Assembly: GCA_020201035.1 (NCBI GenBank)
Contig: JAIVHO010000031.1
Location: forward strand, 62,001-126,000
Source of the DNA: Bacteroidales bacterium
GTDB taxonomy: Bacteria > Bacteroidota > Bacteroidia > Bacteroidales > VadinHA17
Reading direction: 5' to 3'
Length of the DNA: 64,000 nucleotides
Part shown: in pieces, positions 31,486-42,229 of the stretch
Numbering within the stretch: position 1 is the stretch's first letter
How the letters are laid out: the number at the start of each line of letters is the position of its first letter
Position numbers and translations under genes: made by a program
Notes under the pieces: model-generated
Seen by the model: only the letters and a program-made list of their open reading frames with translations
What the model was told of the DNA's origin: nothing
Database searches by the model: none

Positions 31486-32505
31486 CTAAAGGTTATACCT
31501 TGCCAGCGGAGTAATATCGTGGTCTGAAAAATCAGCACTGAGGTATTTATAATAACCGGTAATGGCAATCATTGCAGCATTATCAGTAGTATAGCGCATC
31601 GCCGGAAGGAAAATGTTCCATTTACGTTTTTCTGCCTCCCGGGTAACAGCCTTCCTAAGACCTGAATTTGCAGCAACTCCTCCTGCTATACCGATCTCCA
31701 GAATTCCTGTTGAATCAGCCGCCTTAATAAGCTTATTCATTAAAATCTCAACAATAGTCCGCTGAAGGGATGCTGCAAGGTGATTCAGGTTATTTTTTAC
31801 AAAGTCAGGATCCTCTTTCAACCTATCCCTTAAAAAGTAGAGAAAACTTGTTTTAAGTCCGCTGAAACTATAGTCCAGATCCTTGATTACCGGCTTTGAA
31901 AAACTGAATTTTGCTGAATCACCCTCCGCTGCCAGCCTGTCGATAACAGGTCCGCCCGGGTAGCCAAGTCCCATCACCTTGGCACATTTATCAAAAGCCT
32001 CACCGGCAGCATCATCAATTGTGGATCCAATCTGCTCAATGCTCCTGTGATCTCTGATAATAAGTATCTGAGTATGTCCGCCCGAAACGAGCAGACAGAG
32101 AAAAGGAAACCGTGGAAGGCGGTTTTCTGCTCCGTGCTCACTTATCCAGTGAGCCATTACATGAGCATGCAGATGGTTAACCTCAATAAGAGGTAATTTT
32201 CTGGCTACTGCAAATCCCTTGGCGAAAGAGGCCCCTACAAGCAGGGATCCAAGAAGTCCGGGACCACGTGTGAACGCTACTGCATCAATCTCATCAGATT
32301 TTACACCTGCCTGCTTTATTGCTGTGTCCACAACCGGCACAATATTTGCCTGGTGAGCTCTTGATGCCAGCTCCGGGACAACGCCTCCATACTGACGGTG
32401 AACATCCTGATTCGCGATTAGGTTAGACAGCAGAAAGCCATCTCTGACTACCGCAGCCGAAGTATCGTCACATGATGATTCTATCGCTAGAATGGTAACT
32501 GACAT
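31486..32505 (-). CDS. tsaD: tRNA N6-adenosine threonylcarbamoyltransferase
   Basis: ILAIESSCDDTSAAVV, VNHLHAHVMAHW, LLVSGGHTQ, GGVAANSGLR. Confidence 0.96.
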   Translation of the reverse strand: MSVTILAIESSCDDTSAAVVRDGFLLSNLIANQDVHRQYGGVVPELASRAHQANIVPVVDTAIKQAGVKSDEIDAVAFTRGPGLLGSLLVGASFAKGFAVARKLPLIEVNHLHAHVMAHWISEHGAENRLPRFPFLCLLVSGGHTQILIIRDHRSIEQIGSTIDDAAGEAFDKCAKVMGLGYPGGPVIDRLAAEGDSAKFSFSKPVIKDLDYSFSGLKTSFLYFLRDRLKEDPDFVKNNLNHLAASLQRTIVEILMNKLIKAADSTGILEIGIAGGVAANSGLRKAVTREAEKRKWNIFLPAMRYTTDNAAMIAITGYYKYLSADFSDHDITPLARYNL

Positions 32506-32568
32506 TTATACTTTTATTAGTTTTTATTCCCTATTTTTGGAATGCCGTTTGAATACCCCTTATTAATG

Positions 32569-35500
32569 GGCAAAATTAAGAAAATATCAAGATTTACTAT
32601 CAGATTTCTGATTATCCTTTCGGTAATCCTTGTTGCTCTGTTTCTTTTGCTGAGATCTCCTGCCATACAGACACCTCTGGCCAAATACATTGCAACAAAG
32701 ATAAATGAGAGAACAGGCAGTGAAATATCGTTCGACGATATTAAAATCACATTCTTCAACAGGATAAATGTTCAAAACGTTTTGATTTTTGACCTGTCAG
32801 GAGACACACTGCTATACAGCTCAGAAATTACCGTAGGTTTACGGGGAATATCAAACCGGGACAGAAGTCTGAGACTGGGCCGCATTATTGCTGATAACCC
32901 TGTAATAGGGCTTCGGACCGACTCCGCCGGAAACCTTAATGCCATGCATTATTTATCTATGCTTGCGCCTGAGGATACGTCAAAAAGCAAGATTTTCCTG
33001 TCTGTTAACCAGATAAAATTAACTAACGGCCGGATAAGTTTCATTGGAAATGAGACAGCAAAAGCACCGTTTGACAGTTTAATGATTGAAGGCATCTACC
33101 TTACTGCCGATGATTTAAGAAAGAGAAGAGATAAAATTGACCTGAACATAACCGATCTCTCATTCCGCAGCAACAGGCTGCCCGACATGCTTTCCCTTTC
33201 AGCGGGAATTTCAATATCTGAGAATCATATCTACCTGGTTAATCCGCTTATAAGAACCTCTGCTTCTTATGTCAGTTCGGAACTTCTGGGAGTATATTTT
33301 CCCCGTATGGATTCTACCTTCAGTTTTTTTACTGATGCCGATTTCACTCTTAATATTGAAAATTCCTGGATTGGTCTGGCTGACCTTAAGCTTTTTGTTA
33401 ATCTTCCTGAAGACCAAAACCATAATATTTACATTTCAGGAGATATCAATGGCCCGGTAAGTGAACTAAGGGGAAAAGGGATTGATATCAGATACCTGGA
33501 CACCACAAGGATACTTTTTGATTTCAATATATCAGGACTTCCGGATATCAAAAACACCTATATCTTTACCGATATCGAAGAGTTGGTAACAACAACCACC
33601 GAGCTGGAGAAATTACCCCTGACAGGTGACAAACCCATCGACGTACCTCAACAGCTGATGGAAGCAGGGATGATATCCTTCGAAGGAAATTTCAACGGAT
33701 TCATTACTGATTTCGTAACCTACGGTACATTCCGAACCGGGATAGGCAATATCTATACGGACCTGTTGCTTGAGCCGGACAAAATGCAAAAGTTTGTCTT
33801 CAGCGGTTCCGTGAGGTCGGAAGGCCTTGATATCGGAATGATAACGGGTCGACCTGACCTGCTGGGCAGGCTAACTATGTCAGCTATTATTAAGGGCTCT
33901 TTAGAATCGTTCAGCCATTTCGCCGGAGAGATTGAAGGAACCATTGATTCCATTGAATTCAATGACTTTCTCTACAGGGATATTGACATTAATGGAAGCT
34001 TTACCGAAAACATATGGGATGGATCGGTGATTACCGAATCTGATGATCTTGCCATGGATCTTCTGGGAAGATTCAATTTTAGTGGGGAAACCCCGGAAGT
34101 GGATTTTTCGCTGAATCTTAAACATGCAGATCTGCACAAACTTAACCTGGATCCTGATTCAGAAAGCTCTGACCTTTCAGTACTTATGACAGCAACATTT
34201 TCAGGCGATAATATTGATAATCTGGAAGGCGACATAAGAGTACTCAATTCAAGTCTGAAAAGAAACGGAAAGAGGTTCGACCTTTATGATGCCAGCATAG
34301 TTGCAGGAGAGGATAATGATATATACAGAATAAAGTTCAGATCTGATTTTGCAAATGCTGATATTGCGGGAAAATATAATTTAAGGTCGGTTGCTGATGA
34401 TATGAAGGGAGTGATGGCCCGACTGGCTCCTACCCTCTTTGAAAGTGAAGAGGACCTGAAGGAAGTCGGCAGCAATGACTTCACTTATGCCATTACATTC
34501 AGGGAGAGTGACCAGATAAACAGTTTCTTTGAAACAGGCATCAGAATTGCACCGGAAACCGTTATTAGCGGAAGAATTCATCCCGATTCCCTTATCACCC
34601 TCCATGCAGCAGGAGACTATTTTGTCGTGGCAGGGAATACTCTTGCAGATTTTAATATGAACGGGGTCATTAATGGATCTGAGATGGTTTCAGAGGTTAA
34701 AAGCAGTAATCTTAACCTTCTTAACAGGATTGACCTCAATAATATTGAATTCAAAGTAAGCAGTGAACCAGACAAATTCACCCTATCCGCAAACTGGGAT
34801 AATCCCGGTAATATCAGGAATACCGGAAATATAACGGCAACGGGGAATATTGAAGCAACAAAATCTGATGAAAACCTGCTTAACCTCAGCTTTTCTGAAT
34901 CCACTGTTATTATCCGTGATCAGGAGTGGATAATTCATCCCTCGGTTATACAGACTTCACCAAAATCAGTTACTGTTGATAACTTCCTCGTAAGTCATGG
35001 CAATGATTATTTCAATATCAACGGAAGAACTTCTCCAGAAGGAAATGATACACTTGCAATATCATTCCAAAACCTAAACCTGGATATCCTTAACAGCATA
35101 TCAAAAAAGAACCCTGATGATGACACTATAAAAGAGTTCACTATTGAAGGGGTCATTAACGGCAATATACTAGTAAGGGATATTTTCACCACTCTTCTGT
35201 TTGAAAGTGATATCCTGATAGATAACTTCAAAACAAATGATCATATCCACGGAGATGTGACTCTCCTCAGCAAATGGGACACGCTGAAAAAGTCAGCAGA
35301 AATCTCAATGTTCAATAATCTTGATGGCGATGAGACATTCAGAATAGACGGCAACTATATTCCGGATAACAGTGCCCTTAATCTCTCAGTAGGAGTTGAT
35401 CGCTTCCCGCTTGACATTCTCAATCTCGTACTGCATTCCTTTGCCTCGGATGTATCAGGTTACGGAACAGGTAACGTCACCGTCTCAGGATCACCCAAAA

Positions 35501-36966
35501 ACCTGATGGTAACTGGCTCCGTGTTTGCGTCTGATGCTTCAATTACAATTGATTACCTGCAGAGTGAATTCATTTTTTCTGACACAATTTTTCTGGAGCC
35601 GGCAGGATTGGTATTCAGGGATATTACCGTAAGAGACAACCGGGATAATACTGCCCTGCTTAACGGGATCGTTACACACACAGGATTCCAGGACTTTGGA
35701 ATTAATCTCAGAATCAATGCTGAGAATATTCTGGCTCTTGATACCCGACAAGCTGACAACTCACTCTTCTACGGAACAGCCTTTGCCTCTGGTGTTATAT
35801 CAATCACCGGACCTGCAAATAGTCTCCGGTTTGATATTTCGGCCCGTACGGGAAGGAACACCCGGTTGTTCATACCTCTTAATGCTGATGCAGGTTCTGG
35901 CGACTACTCATTCTTCACTTTTCAGTCATCTGATACTGTTAAAAGCGATAAAAAGGAGATTTCAGTGTCTTTAATTCCTGAAGAAGTCAAGGGATCCATT
36001 GAACTGAATTTTGACCTCACAGTAACACCGGATGCAGAGGTTCAACTGGTCTTTGATTCAAGTGTGGGTGATATTATGAGGGGCAGAGGTACGGGAAATC
36101 TGAACATGTCACTGAGCAGAGCAGGAGAGTTTTCTATTTACGGCGACTATGTTATTTCGGAAGGCGATTATCTCTTTACGCTGGGTAACATATTCAACAA
36201 GAGATTTATTGTTGAAGAGGGAGGAGTCATATCATGGAATGGGGATATCAGTGATGCCGAGCTTAGTATTAATGCTATTTACAAACTACGGACATCCCTT
36301 TATGAACTGCTGCAGGACGAAGCCTTCAGGCAAAGAATCCCTGTTGATTGCCATCTTAATATGTCAGGAAAGCTGATAAATCCGGTTATAGGATTTGACA
36401 TCCAGCTCCCGACTGCTGATGAACAGACCCGAACCTATCTCCGGAATGCCATAAACAGTGATGAAGAGATGAGCAGGCAATTCCTCTACCTCATGGTAAT
36501 GAATAGCTTTTACCCGTCTACGGGGTACGCATCATCTATCAATACCCAAAGCGCGGGAGCGTCAGCTATGGGGGTAACCACAACTGAGATGTTATCAAAT
36601 CAACTGAGCAACTGGCTATCCCAGATTTCAAGTGATTTTGACATCGGGTTTAACTACAGGCCGGGCAATGAAATCAGCAGCCAGGAGGTGGAGGTTGCTC
36701 TCTCAACCCAATTGCTCAATGACAGGGTAATTATCAACGGCAACTTCGATGTTGGAGGTGAAGAGACAACATCCAGTACCAATAATATCACCGGGGATTT
36801 TGATATCGAGGTTAAGCTCACCGAGAAACTAAGATTTAAGGTCTTCAACAGATCCAATGATAATATTCTGTATGAAACAGCTCCCTATACACAGGGTTTC
36901 GGCCTGTTTTTCCGTCACAATTTTAACAGGTTCTCAGACTTTTTCAGAACCGGTCTGGAACTATGA
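32569..36966 (+). CDS. TamB/DUF490-domain translocation and assembly module protein (start probably ATG 32569, not 32542)
   Basis: N-terminal TM anchor, ~1470 aa beta-rich repeats, C-terminal DUF490 (QTRTYLRNAINSDEEMSRQFLYLMVMNSFYP...GLFFRHNFNRFSDFFR). Confidence 0.88.
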   Translation, partial: GKIKKISRFTIRFLIILSVILVALFLLLRSPAIQTPLAKYIATKINERTGSEISFDDIKITFFNRINVQNVLIFDLSGDTLLYSSEITVGLRGISNRDRSLRLGRIIADNPVIGLRTDSAGNLNAMHYLSMLAPEDTSKSKIFLSVNQIKLTNGRISFIGNETAKAPFDSLMIEGIYLTADDLRKRRDKIDLNITDLSFRSNRLPDMLSLSAGISISENHIYLVNPLIRTSASYVSSELLGVYFPRMDSTFSFFTDADFTLNIENSWIGLADLKLFVNLPEDQNHNIYISGDINGPVSELRGKGIDIRYLDTTRILFDFNISGLPDIKNTYIFTDIEELVTTTTELEKLPLTGDKPIDVPQQLMEAGMISFEGNFNGFITDFVTYGTFRTGIGNIYTDLLLEPDKMQKFVFSGSVRSEGLDIGMITGRPDLLGRLTMSAIIKGSLESFSHFAGEIEGTIDSIEFNDFLYRDIDINGSFTENIWDGSVITESDDLAMDLLGRFNFSGETPEVDFSLNLKHADLHKLNLDPDSESSDLSVLMTATFSGDNIDNLEGDIRVLNSSLKRNGKRFDLYDASIVAGEDNDIYRIKFRSDFANADIAGKYNLRSVADDMKGVMARLAPTLFESEEDLKEVGSNDFTYAITFRESDQINSFFETGIRIAPETVISGRIHPDSLITLHAAGDYFVVAGNTLADFNMNGVINGSEMVSEVKSSNLNLLNRIDLNNIEFKVSSEPDKFTLSANWDNPGNIRNTGNITATGNIEATKSDENLLNLSFSESTVIIRDQEWIIHPSVIQTSPKSVTVDNFLVSHGNDYFNINGRTSPEGNDTLAISFQNLNLDILNSISKKNPDDDTIKEFTIEGVINGNILVRDIFTTLLFESDILIDNFKTNDHIHGDVTLLSKWDTLKKSAEISMFNNLDGDETFRIDGNYIPDNSALNLSVGVDRFPLDILNLVLHSFASDVSGYGTGNVTVSGSPKNLMVTGSVFASDASITIDYLQSEFIFSDTIFLEPAGLVFRDITVRDNRDNTALLNGIVTHTGFQDFGINLRINAENILALDTRQADNSLFYGTAFASGVISITGPANSLRFDISARTGRNTRLFIPLNADAGSGDYSFFTFQSSDTVKSDKKEISVSLIPEEVKGSIELNFDLTVTPDAEVQLVFDSSVGDIMRGRGTGNLNMSLSRAGEFSIYGDYVISEGDYLFTLGNIFNKRFIVEEGGVISWNGDISDAELSINAIYKLRTSLYELLQDEAFRQRIPVDCHLNMSGKLINPVIGFDIQLPTADEQTRTYLRNAINSDEEMSRQFLYLMVMNSFYPSTGYASSINTQSAGASAMGVTTTEMLSNQLSNWLSQISSDFDIGFNYRPGNEISSQEVEVALSTQLLNDRVIINGNFDVGGEETTSSTNNITGDFDIEVKLTEKLRFKVFNRSNDNILYETAPYTQGFGLFFRHNFNRFSDFFRTGLEL

Positions 36967-37130
36967 AGCTCGAGGAGGAGCCTAAATAAAAATTAAACGG
37001 CATATAATAGAAAAGGTTATATTCCGTTTTTTTTATAACTTCGGGCCAGTCAAATAATTGATTATTAGAGACTCTATCAGGAATTGATAGAGGTTTGACA
37101 GATCTGAAATACTAATATGTTAAATTACTT

Positions 37131-37817
37131 ATGATGAAGCTTTTAATGATGACCATGCAGGAGACAGACCTGCTTCTGGAAGAACCCGGTGAGATCACCC
37201 TTTCATTTGGAGAACTGGTGCTTAAGGGTGGCTGGGTAATGGTTCCAATTATCTTACTTTCAATTATTGCCATTTATATATTTTTTGAACGGTTTTATGT
37301 TATAGCCAAAGCAGGCCGGGAGGATATGAATTTTATGAACAGGATAAAGGACTATATCTATGACAGCAAGATTGATGCTGCAATATCACTCTGTCGCTCG
37401 AGTATCAGTCCGGCCGCACGAATGGTTGAGAAGGGTATCAGTAGAATAGGCCGGCCCCAGAATGATGTAAACACGGCAATTGAAAACGTAGGTAAGCTGG
37501 AAGTCTATAAGCTTGAAAGAGGCCTCCCCACCCTTGCCACCATAGCAGGAGCAGCTCCCATGATCGGTTTCCTTGGTACGGTTATTGGTATGATTAAGGC
37601 ATTCTATGATATGTCAAATGCAGGCAACAACATTGATGTATCACTGCTGAGCAACGGTATATATACTGCCATGGTAACAACCGTGGCCGGACTTATAGTT
37701 GGAATTCTGGCATATTTTGCGTATAATATACTTGTTGCAAAGGTTGAGAAGGTGATTTTCAGACTTGAAGCAACCGCGACAGAGTTTATGGATATTCTTA
37801 ACGAACCGGCAAAATAG
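37131..37817 (+). CDS. exbB: MotA/TolQ/ExbB proton channel family protein
   Basis: LPTLATIAGAAPMIGFLGTVIGMIKAFYDMS, TAMVTTVAGLIVGI. Confidence 0.93.
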   Translation: MMKLLMMTMQETDLLLEEPGEITLSFGELVLKGGWVMVPIILLSIIAIYIFFERFYVIAKAGREDMNFMNRIKDYIYDSKIDAAISLCRSSISPAARMVEKGISRIGRPQNDVNTAIENVGKLEVYKLERGLPTLATIAGAAPMIGFLGTVIGMIKAFYDMSNAGNNIDVSLLSNGIYTAMVTTVAGLIVGILAYFAYNILVAKVEKVIFRLEATATEFMDILNEPAK

Positions 37818-37823
37818 TATAAA

Positions 37824-38216
37824 ATGGCCATTCAATCCAGAAATAAGATTAATGTGAGCTTCAGCATGGCAGGGATGTCTGATATAGTCTTCCTGCTGCT
37901 GATATTCTTTATGATCACAAGTACCCTGATCCATCCTACCGCACTTAAGTTGCTGCTGCCCCAGGGTTCAAGCCAGACTGCTGCCAAACCACTTACAACC
38001 GTTTCAATCACACGCGATCTTAATTATTTCATTGAAGATCAGCAAATTGACTTTAATAACCTGGAGGCTGCATTAAGGGAGAAGATTGGTAATAGCGAAG
38101 AGACATATATTTCACTGCATGCAGACCGAACTGTTCCTATTGAGCATGTAGTCAAGGTAATGAATATAGCAAAGGATAACCAATACAAACTGATACTTGC
38201 CACAAATCCAAAATAG
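37824..38216 (+). CDS. exbD: biopolymer transporter ExbD
   Basis: INVSFSMAGMSDIVFLLLIFFMITSTL. Confidence 0.93.
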   Translation: MAIQSRNKINVSFSMAGMSDIVFLLLIFFMITSTLIHPTALKLLLPQGSSQTAAKPLTTVSITRDLNYFIEDQQIDFNNLEAALREKIGNSEETYISLHADRTVPIEHVVKVMNIAKDNQYKLILATNPK

Positions 38217-39150
38217 CGGACTCTATAACTTTCCAAAGGAGAGGAATAAAGGAATAATAGGCACACTGATATTCCATGTGGCCCTTTTTGCCCTGCTTAT
38301 TCTGACCGGACTGCAAACTCCTCTACCCCTACCTGAGGAGGAGGGTATTCTGGTTAATTTTGGCGATGGCGACACCGGATCTGGTCTGTTTGAACCTTCT
38401 GCATCTTCGTCATCACCATCATCAGGCGATCCTGATCCGGGGATCCCTGATAATGCAGCTGCTGTTGCCGCTGCAGAAGAACAGCAACCGGTTACCGCAG
38501 AGGAGCAGATTCTTACCCAAGATTTTGAAGAGGCTCCGGTTGTTGAAAAGAAGAGAGAAGTTGTAGATCCTGATGCTGAAATTAAAAAACAGAAGGCCCT
38601 CGAAGAGCAGAAAAGAATTGAAGAGCAGCGTGAAGCAGATAGGTTACGAAAAGAAGCCGAGGAGGCAGAACGTTTGAAAAGGGAGGCCGAAGCACGGGAA
38701 GCTGCAGAACTGGAAGCGAGGCGACAGGCAATTATAAACCGGACAAGAACGGCGCTGGATAATGCTGCCGCTACAGGCACCAGCCAGGGCATTGCCGGAG
38801 GAACAGGAAACCAGGGCAGGGACTCCGGGTCAGTAAATTCTGTTCTGTACGGAGTTGGCTCCGGAACAGGAACGCGTGGAGTCTCTTTTAATCTGGCTGG
38901 TCGTACACCTTCAAAATTACCTTCACCAACCTATGATATTCAGGAAGAGGGTATAGTGGTGGTTCAGGTTTCTGTTGACAGAAATGGAAAAGTTACCCAG
39001 GCAATTCCGGGAGTAAAAGGTTCAAATACACTTAATGAGTATTTCCTGAGGGTTGCAAAGGATGCTGCCCTTGAAGCCAAATTTGATGCAAAACCTGATG
39101 CCCCGGTAACCCAGATAGGCACAATCACATACCATTTTACCCTCAAGTAA
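38197..39150 (+). CDS. TonB-family energy transducer
   Basis: N-terminal TM, charged EEAERLKREAEAREA linker, TonB C-terminal EEGIVVVQVSVDRNGKVTQAIPGVKGSNTLNEYFLRVAKDAA. Confidence 0.88.
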   Translation: MPQIQNSGLYNFPKERNKGIIGTLIFHVALFALLILTGLQTPLPLPEEEGILVNFGDGDTGSGLFEPSASSSSPSSGDPDPGIPDNAAAVAAAEEQQPVTAEEQILTQDFEEAPVVEKKREVVDPDAEIKKQKALEEQKRIEEQREADRLRKEAEEAERLKREAEAREAAELEARRQAIINRTRTALDNAAATGTSQGIAGGTGNQGRDSGSVNSVLYGVGSGTGTRGVSFNLAGRTPSKLPSPTYDIQEEGIVVVQVSVDRNGKVTQAIPGVKGSNTLNEYFLRVAKDAALEAKFDAKPDAPVTQIGTITYHFTLK

Positions 39151-39300
39151 AGCCAGGGTAATTATCTGATAACTAATATTCCTTAGGAGTTCCCCTTCCC
39201 CGTCCATACACAATCATCAATAATTTTAACCTCCGGCAGAAAAAGATTAAATCTCTGTGACTGAATAATACAGAGTAACTGCCAGATACCGGGAAGGAAT

Positions 39301-39336
39301 AATCACATACCATTTTAACCTCAGGTAAAGCCAGGG
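39301..39336. repeat. partial duplication of the tonB-like gene 3' end (source 39123-39158)
   Basis: aatcacataccattttaacctcaggtaaagccaggg vs aatcacataccattttaccctcaagtaaagccaggg: 34/36 identical. Confidence 0.85.
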
Positions 39337-39386
39337 CGGAGACAAAACCCCACGGTTGACCCGGATATTACAGTGTAACGCTCCTG

Positions 39387-40154
39387 TTACCCAAAAAGAA
39401 AATCGAATAGTCCAAAAAGCTTTAGTCCGGCCAGAAACACGGTAATCAGCAGAATCCACCTTACAAAAACGGCTCCCCTCTTAACGGCACTTTTTGCGGC
39501 AATCCATGCGCCACCCATATTCCCGGCTGCAAGAATAAGGCCTATTTTAAGATCAACCTGGCGATTTACAAAAAATACCACTAATGCCACCAGCGTAAAA
39601 CCCATAACAATAAAAACCTTAAGGGCATTTGCCTTTACCAGATCAGCACCTACCCCCAGCACCAGCCATGCCAGAAGAAAGAACCCCACCCCCGCCTGAA
39701 TAAATCCTCCGTATATACCAATCAGAAAGGAGATTACAATATTCCAGAAGGTTGGCTTGCTATTAATCTTGTCCGCATGCTCCCTTATCCATTTTTCCGG
39801 TTTAACGAGTATGACGAAAAACATAAATATAAGAAGACCGCCTATTATGGTCTCCATGAGTTCTTCGTTCAAATCCACGGCAATAATAGCTCCCAGCAGC
39901 GCCCCTGCTGTAGCCGGAAGCAGCAACACTGTACCTTCACTGAAGTTGAATACCTTCTGTTTTCTGAATGAGAAAGCCCCAACAATGCTCTGCATAAGAA
40001 CACCCACCCTGTTTGTTCCGTTAGCTACATTTGCCGGAAGTCCGAGAAACATTAAGAAAGGAAGTGTCAGAAGGGAACCACTCCCTGCGAGCGTATTTAT
40101 AAAACCGGTAACCAGCCCGACTGCCACTATTGCAGGGTAGATGTACCACTCCAT
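39387..40154 (-). CDS. TauE/SafE (TSUP) family sulfite exporter / permease
   Basis: GLVTGFINTLAGSGSLLTLPFLMFLGLPANVANGTNRVGVL, multi-TM. Confidence 0.9.
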   Translation of the reverse strand: MEWYIYPAIVAVGLVTGFINTLAGSGSLLTLPFLMFLGLPANVANGTNRVGVLMQSIVGAFSFRKQKVFNFSEGTVLLLPATAGALLGAIIAVDLNEELMETIIGGLLIFMFFVILVKPEKWIREHADKINSKPTFWNIVISFLIGIYGGFIQAGVGFFLLAWLVLGVGADLVKANALKVFIVMGFTLVALVVFFVNRQVDLKIGLILAAGNMGGAWIAAKSAVKRGAVFVRWILLITVFLAGLKLFGLFDFLFG

Positions 40155-40158
40155 ATGA

Positions 40159-40548
40159 TCAGAGCTCTATTCCGGTTATATCAGTGATTGCAGTCTCAAG
40201 ATTGGAAACCAGTGAATTATCCTTAATCACATAATCCTGTATCCCCTTCCTGGCAAGTTCAAGAACAACATCTCCCCTGTCCTGCCCTGATAGCATAATA
40301 ACCGGAATTTCGGGTTTCTGAGATCGTATATGCTCAAAAATTTCCATCCCGTTAAGAACTTTTTCTCCGGACTTAAAAAAGTAATAATCCAGAATTATCA
40401 GGTCGGGATCCTTTTCCAGGGCCTCAATACAATCCTCTCCATACTCATATGATTCAACAAGGAAAATCTCCGAGTTAAATCGTTTAACTATCAGCTGAGA
40501 GATAAACGGGTCATCATCAACAACAAATATCAGCTTTCGTCCGGCCAT
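40159..40548 (-). CDS. single-domain response regulator (receiver)
   Basis: LIFVVDDDPFISQ, DLIILDYYF phospho-acceptor, VIMLSGQ, DYVIKD. Confidence 0.9.
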   Translation of the reverse strand: MAGRKLIFVVDDDPFISQLIVKRFNSEIFLVESYEYGEDCIEALEKDPDLIILDYYFFKSGEKVLNGMEIFEHIRSQKPEIPVIMLSGQDRGDVVLELARKGIQDYVIKDNSLVSNLETAITDITGIEL

Positions 40549-40606
40549 CTTATTAAACTGCTACTTAACCAATAATATTTAATTTTCCTCAACGCCTGTC
40601 CTGCTG

Positions 40607-41887
40607 CTATAATCTGAAAAGTGGATAATCCTTCATCATATCATGTACCTTATTGCCAACTGTTGCAATAACCTTCTCATTTTCAATATTTGAGATCACC
40701 TCATCGATAAGTAAAACAATAGGTTCCATTGTATCCTCATTAAGTCCGCGTGTCGTAATTGCAGGAGTTCCTACCCTCAGCCCGCTGGTCTGGAAGGGTG
40801 ATCTTGAATCAAAAGGCACCATATTCTTATTAACGGTAATGTGTGCTTTAACAAGGCTGTTTTCAACCTGCTTTCCAGTAATATCAGGGTACTTTGTCCG
40901 CAGGTCTATCAGCATCGAGTGATTATCTGTTCCATCAGAAATAACCTTGTATCCCATTGCAATAAATGCTCTGGCCATTTTATCTGCGTTCTTCTTTACC
41001 CGTGCCTGATATCTCTTAAACTCAGGTGTCAAAGCCTCACCAAATGCTATTGCCTTGGATGCTATAACATGCTCAAGCGGCCCCCCCTGTATACCGGGAA
41101 ACACTGCCGAATTAATTAACGCTGACATCATCCTGACCTCTCCCTTATTGGTGGTAATGCCCCACGGATTTTCAAAATCTTTCCCAATCAAAATAACACC
41201 ACCACGGGGTCCGCGCAGTGTTTTATGTGTGGTCGAAGTAACTATATGAGCATGCTTCAGCGGATTATCAAGGAGGCCGGCTGCAATTAGTCCTGCAGGG
41301 TGAGCCATATCCACCATCAGAATAGCTCCTATGGAATCAGCAATCTCACGCATTCTGCGGTAATCCCACTCCCTTGAATAGGCAGAAGCACCCCCAATAA
41401 TCATTTTGGGTTTCTCGCGGAGTGCCACCTCCTCCATCATATCATAATCAACCAGTCCAGTATCCTCTTTTACACCATATGAAACAGGCCTGTAGAGTAT
41501 ACCTGAAGAGTTGACAGGAGATCCATGTGAAAGATGACCACCATGCGACAGGTCAAGCCCCATAAATGTATCCCCTGGCTTAAGCACTGAAAGAAAAACC
41601 GCCATATTTGCCTGAGCTCCTGAATGGGGCTGTACATTGGCATATTCAGCACCGTAAAGCTCCTTTAACCTGTCAATAGCTATCTGTTCACTCTGATCAA
41701 CAATCTCACATCCCCCGTAGTAACGCTTACCAGGATACCCTTCAGCATACTTATTGGTCATAACTGAGCCCATTGCCTCCATTACCTGCGGACTTACAAA
41801 ATTTTCAGAAGCTATCAGCTCAATTCCATTTATCTGACGCTGCCTCTCCTGCTCAATCAGATCAAAAATCAGTTTATCCCTGTTCAT
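40607..41887 (-). CDS. glyA: serine hydroxymethyltransferase
   Basis: [54 protein letters not shown]. Confidence 0.97.
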   Translation of the reverse strand: MNRDKLIFDLIEQERQRQINGIELIASENFVSPQVMEAMGSVMTNKYAEGYPGKRYYGGCEIVDQSEQIAIDRLKELYGAEYANVQPHSGAQANMAVFLSVLKPGDTFMGLDLSHGGHLSHGSPVNSSGILYRPVSYGVKEDTGLVDYDMMEEVALREKPKMIIGGASAYSREWDYRRMREIADSIGAILMVDMAHPAGLIAAGLLDNPLKHAHIVTSTTHKTLRGPRGGVILIGKDFENPWGITTNKGEVRMMSALINSAVFPGIQGGPLEHVIASKAIAFGEALTPEFKRYQARVKKNADKMARAFIAMGYKVISDGTDNHSMLIDLRTKYPDITGKQVENSLVKAHITVNKNMVPFDSRSPFQTSGLRVGTPAITTRGLNEDTMEPIVLLIDEVISNIENEKVIATVGNKVHDMMKDYPLFRL

Positions 41888-41967
41888 TATCCCTTGATTT
41901 ATAAATTTAATACCCTGTATACCAACTTAATATATCATATTTTCATCTGGTTTAAAATATATCACTG

Positions 41968-41975
41968 CAAATATA
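41968..41975 (-). promoter_or_regulatory. candidate -7 element (TATATTTG) upstream of glyA
   Basis: caaatata on + strand; no -33 TTTG at ideal spacing. Confidence 0.3.
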
Positions 41976-42087
41976 GTTCATTTTATGCTATCCTCCATTA
42001 TAATACCGGTTTCGCCACAACATGAAACAATTAAGGAGGATAAAACTAAAAAAAGGTATCATAACGCTTATTTTTTCCCATATTCCT

Positions 42088-42116
42088 TTTGAAATATCAA
42101 AACCTGCTTATTTTTG
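42088..42116 (+). promoter_or_regulatory. Bacteroidetes-type promoter (TTTG-N17-TATTTTTG)
   Basis: TTTG 42088-42091 and TATTTTTG 42109-42116, upstream of CDS 42230. Confidence 0.5.
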
Positions 42117-42229
42117 TATCATTATACCATGCCGTATATTAACGGCATAGTCGGGGTAAAAAGGGATACCGGCAACAAAGGAATAACGGCAACATTGACT
42201 GTTTTAATTAGAAATATACTGAAAATAGA

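Noticed and set aside
38223-38792. 189-aa Ser/Ala-rich minus-strand ORF
   Set aside because: Antisense shadow of the Glu/Ala/Lys-rich linker of the TonB-like gene; low-complexity composition explains the open frame.
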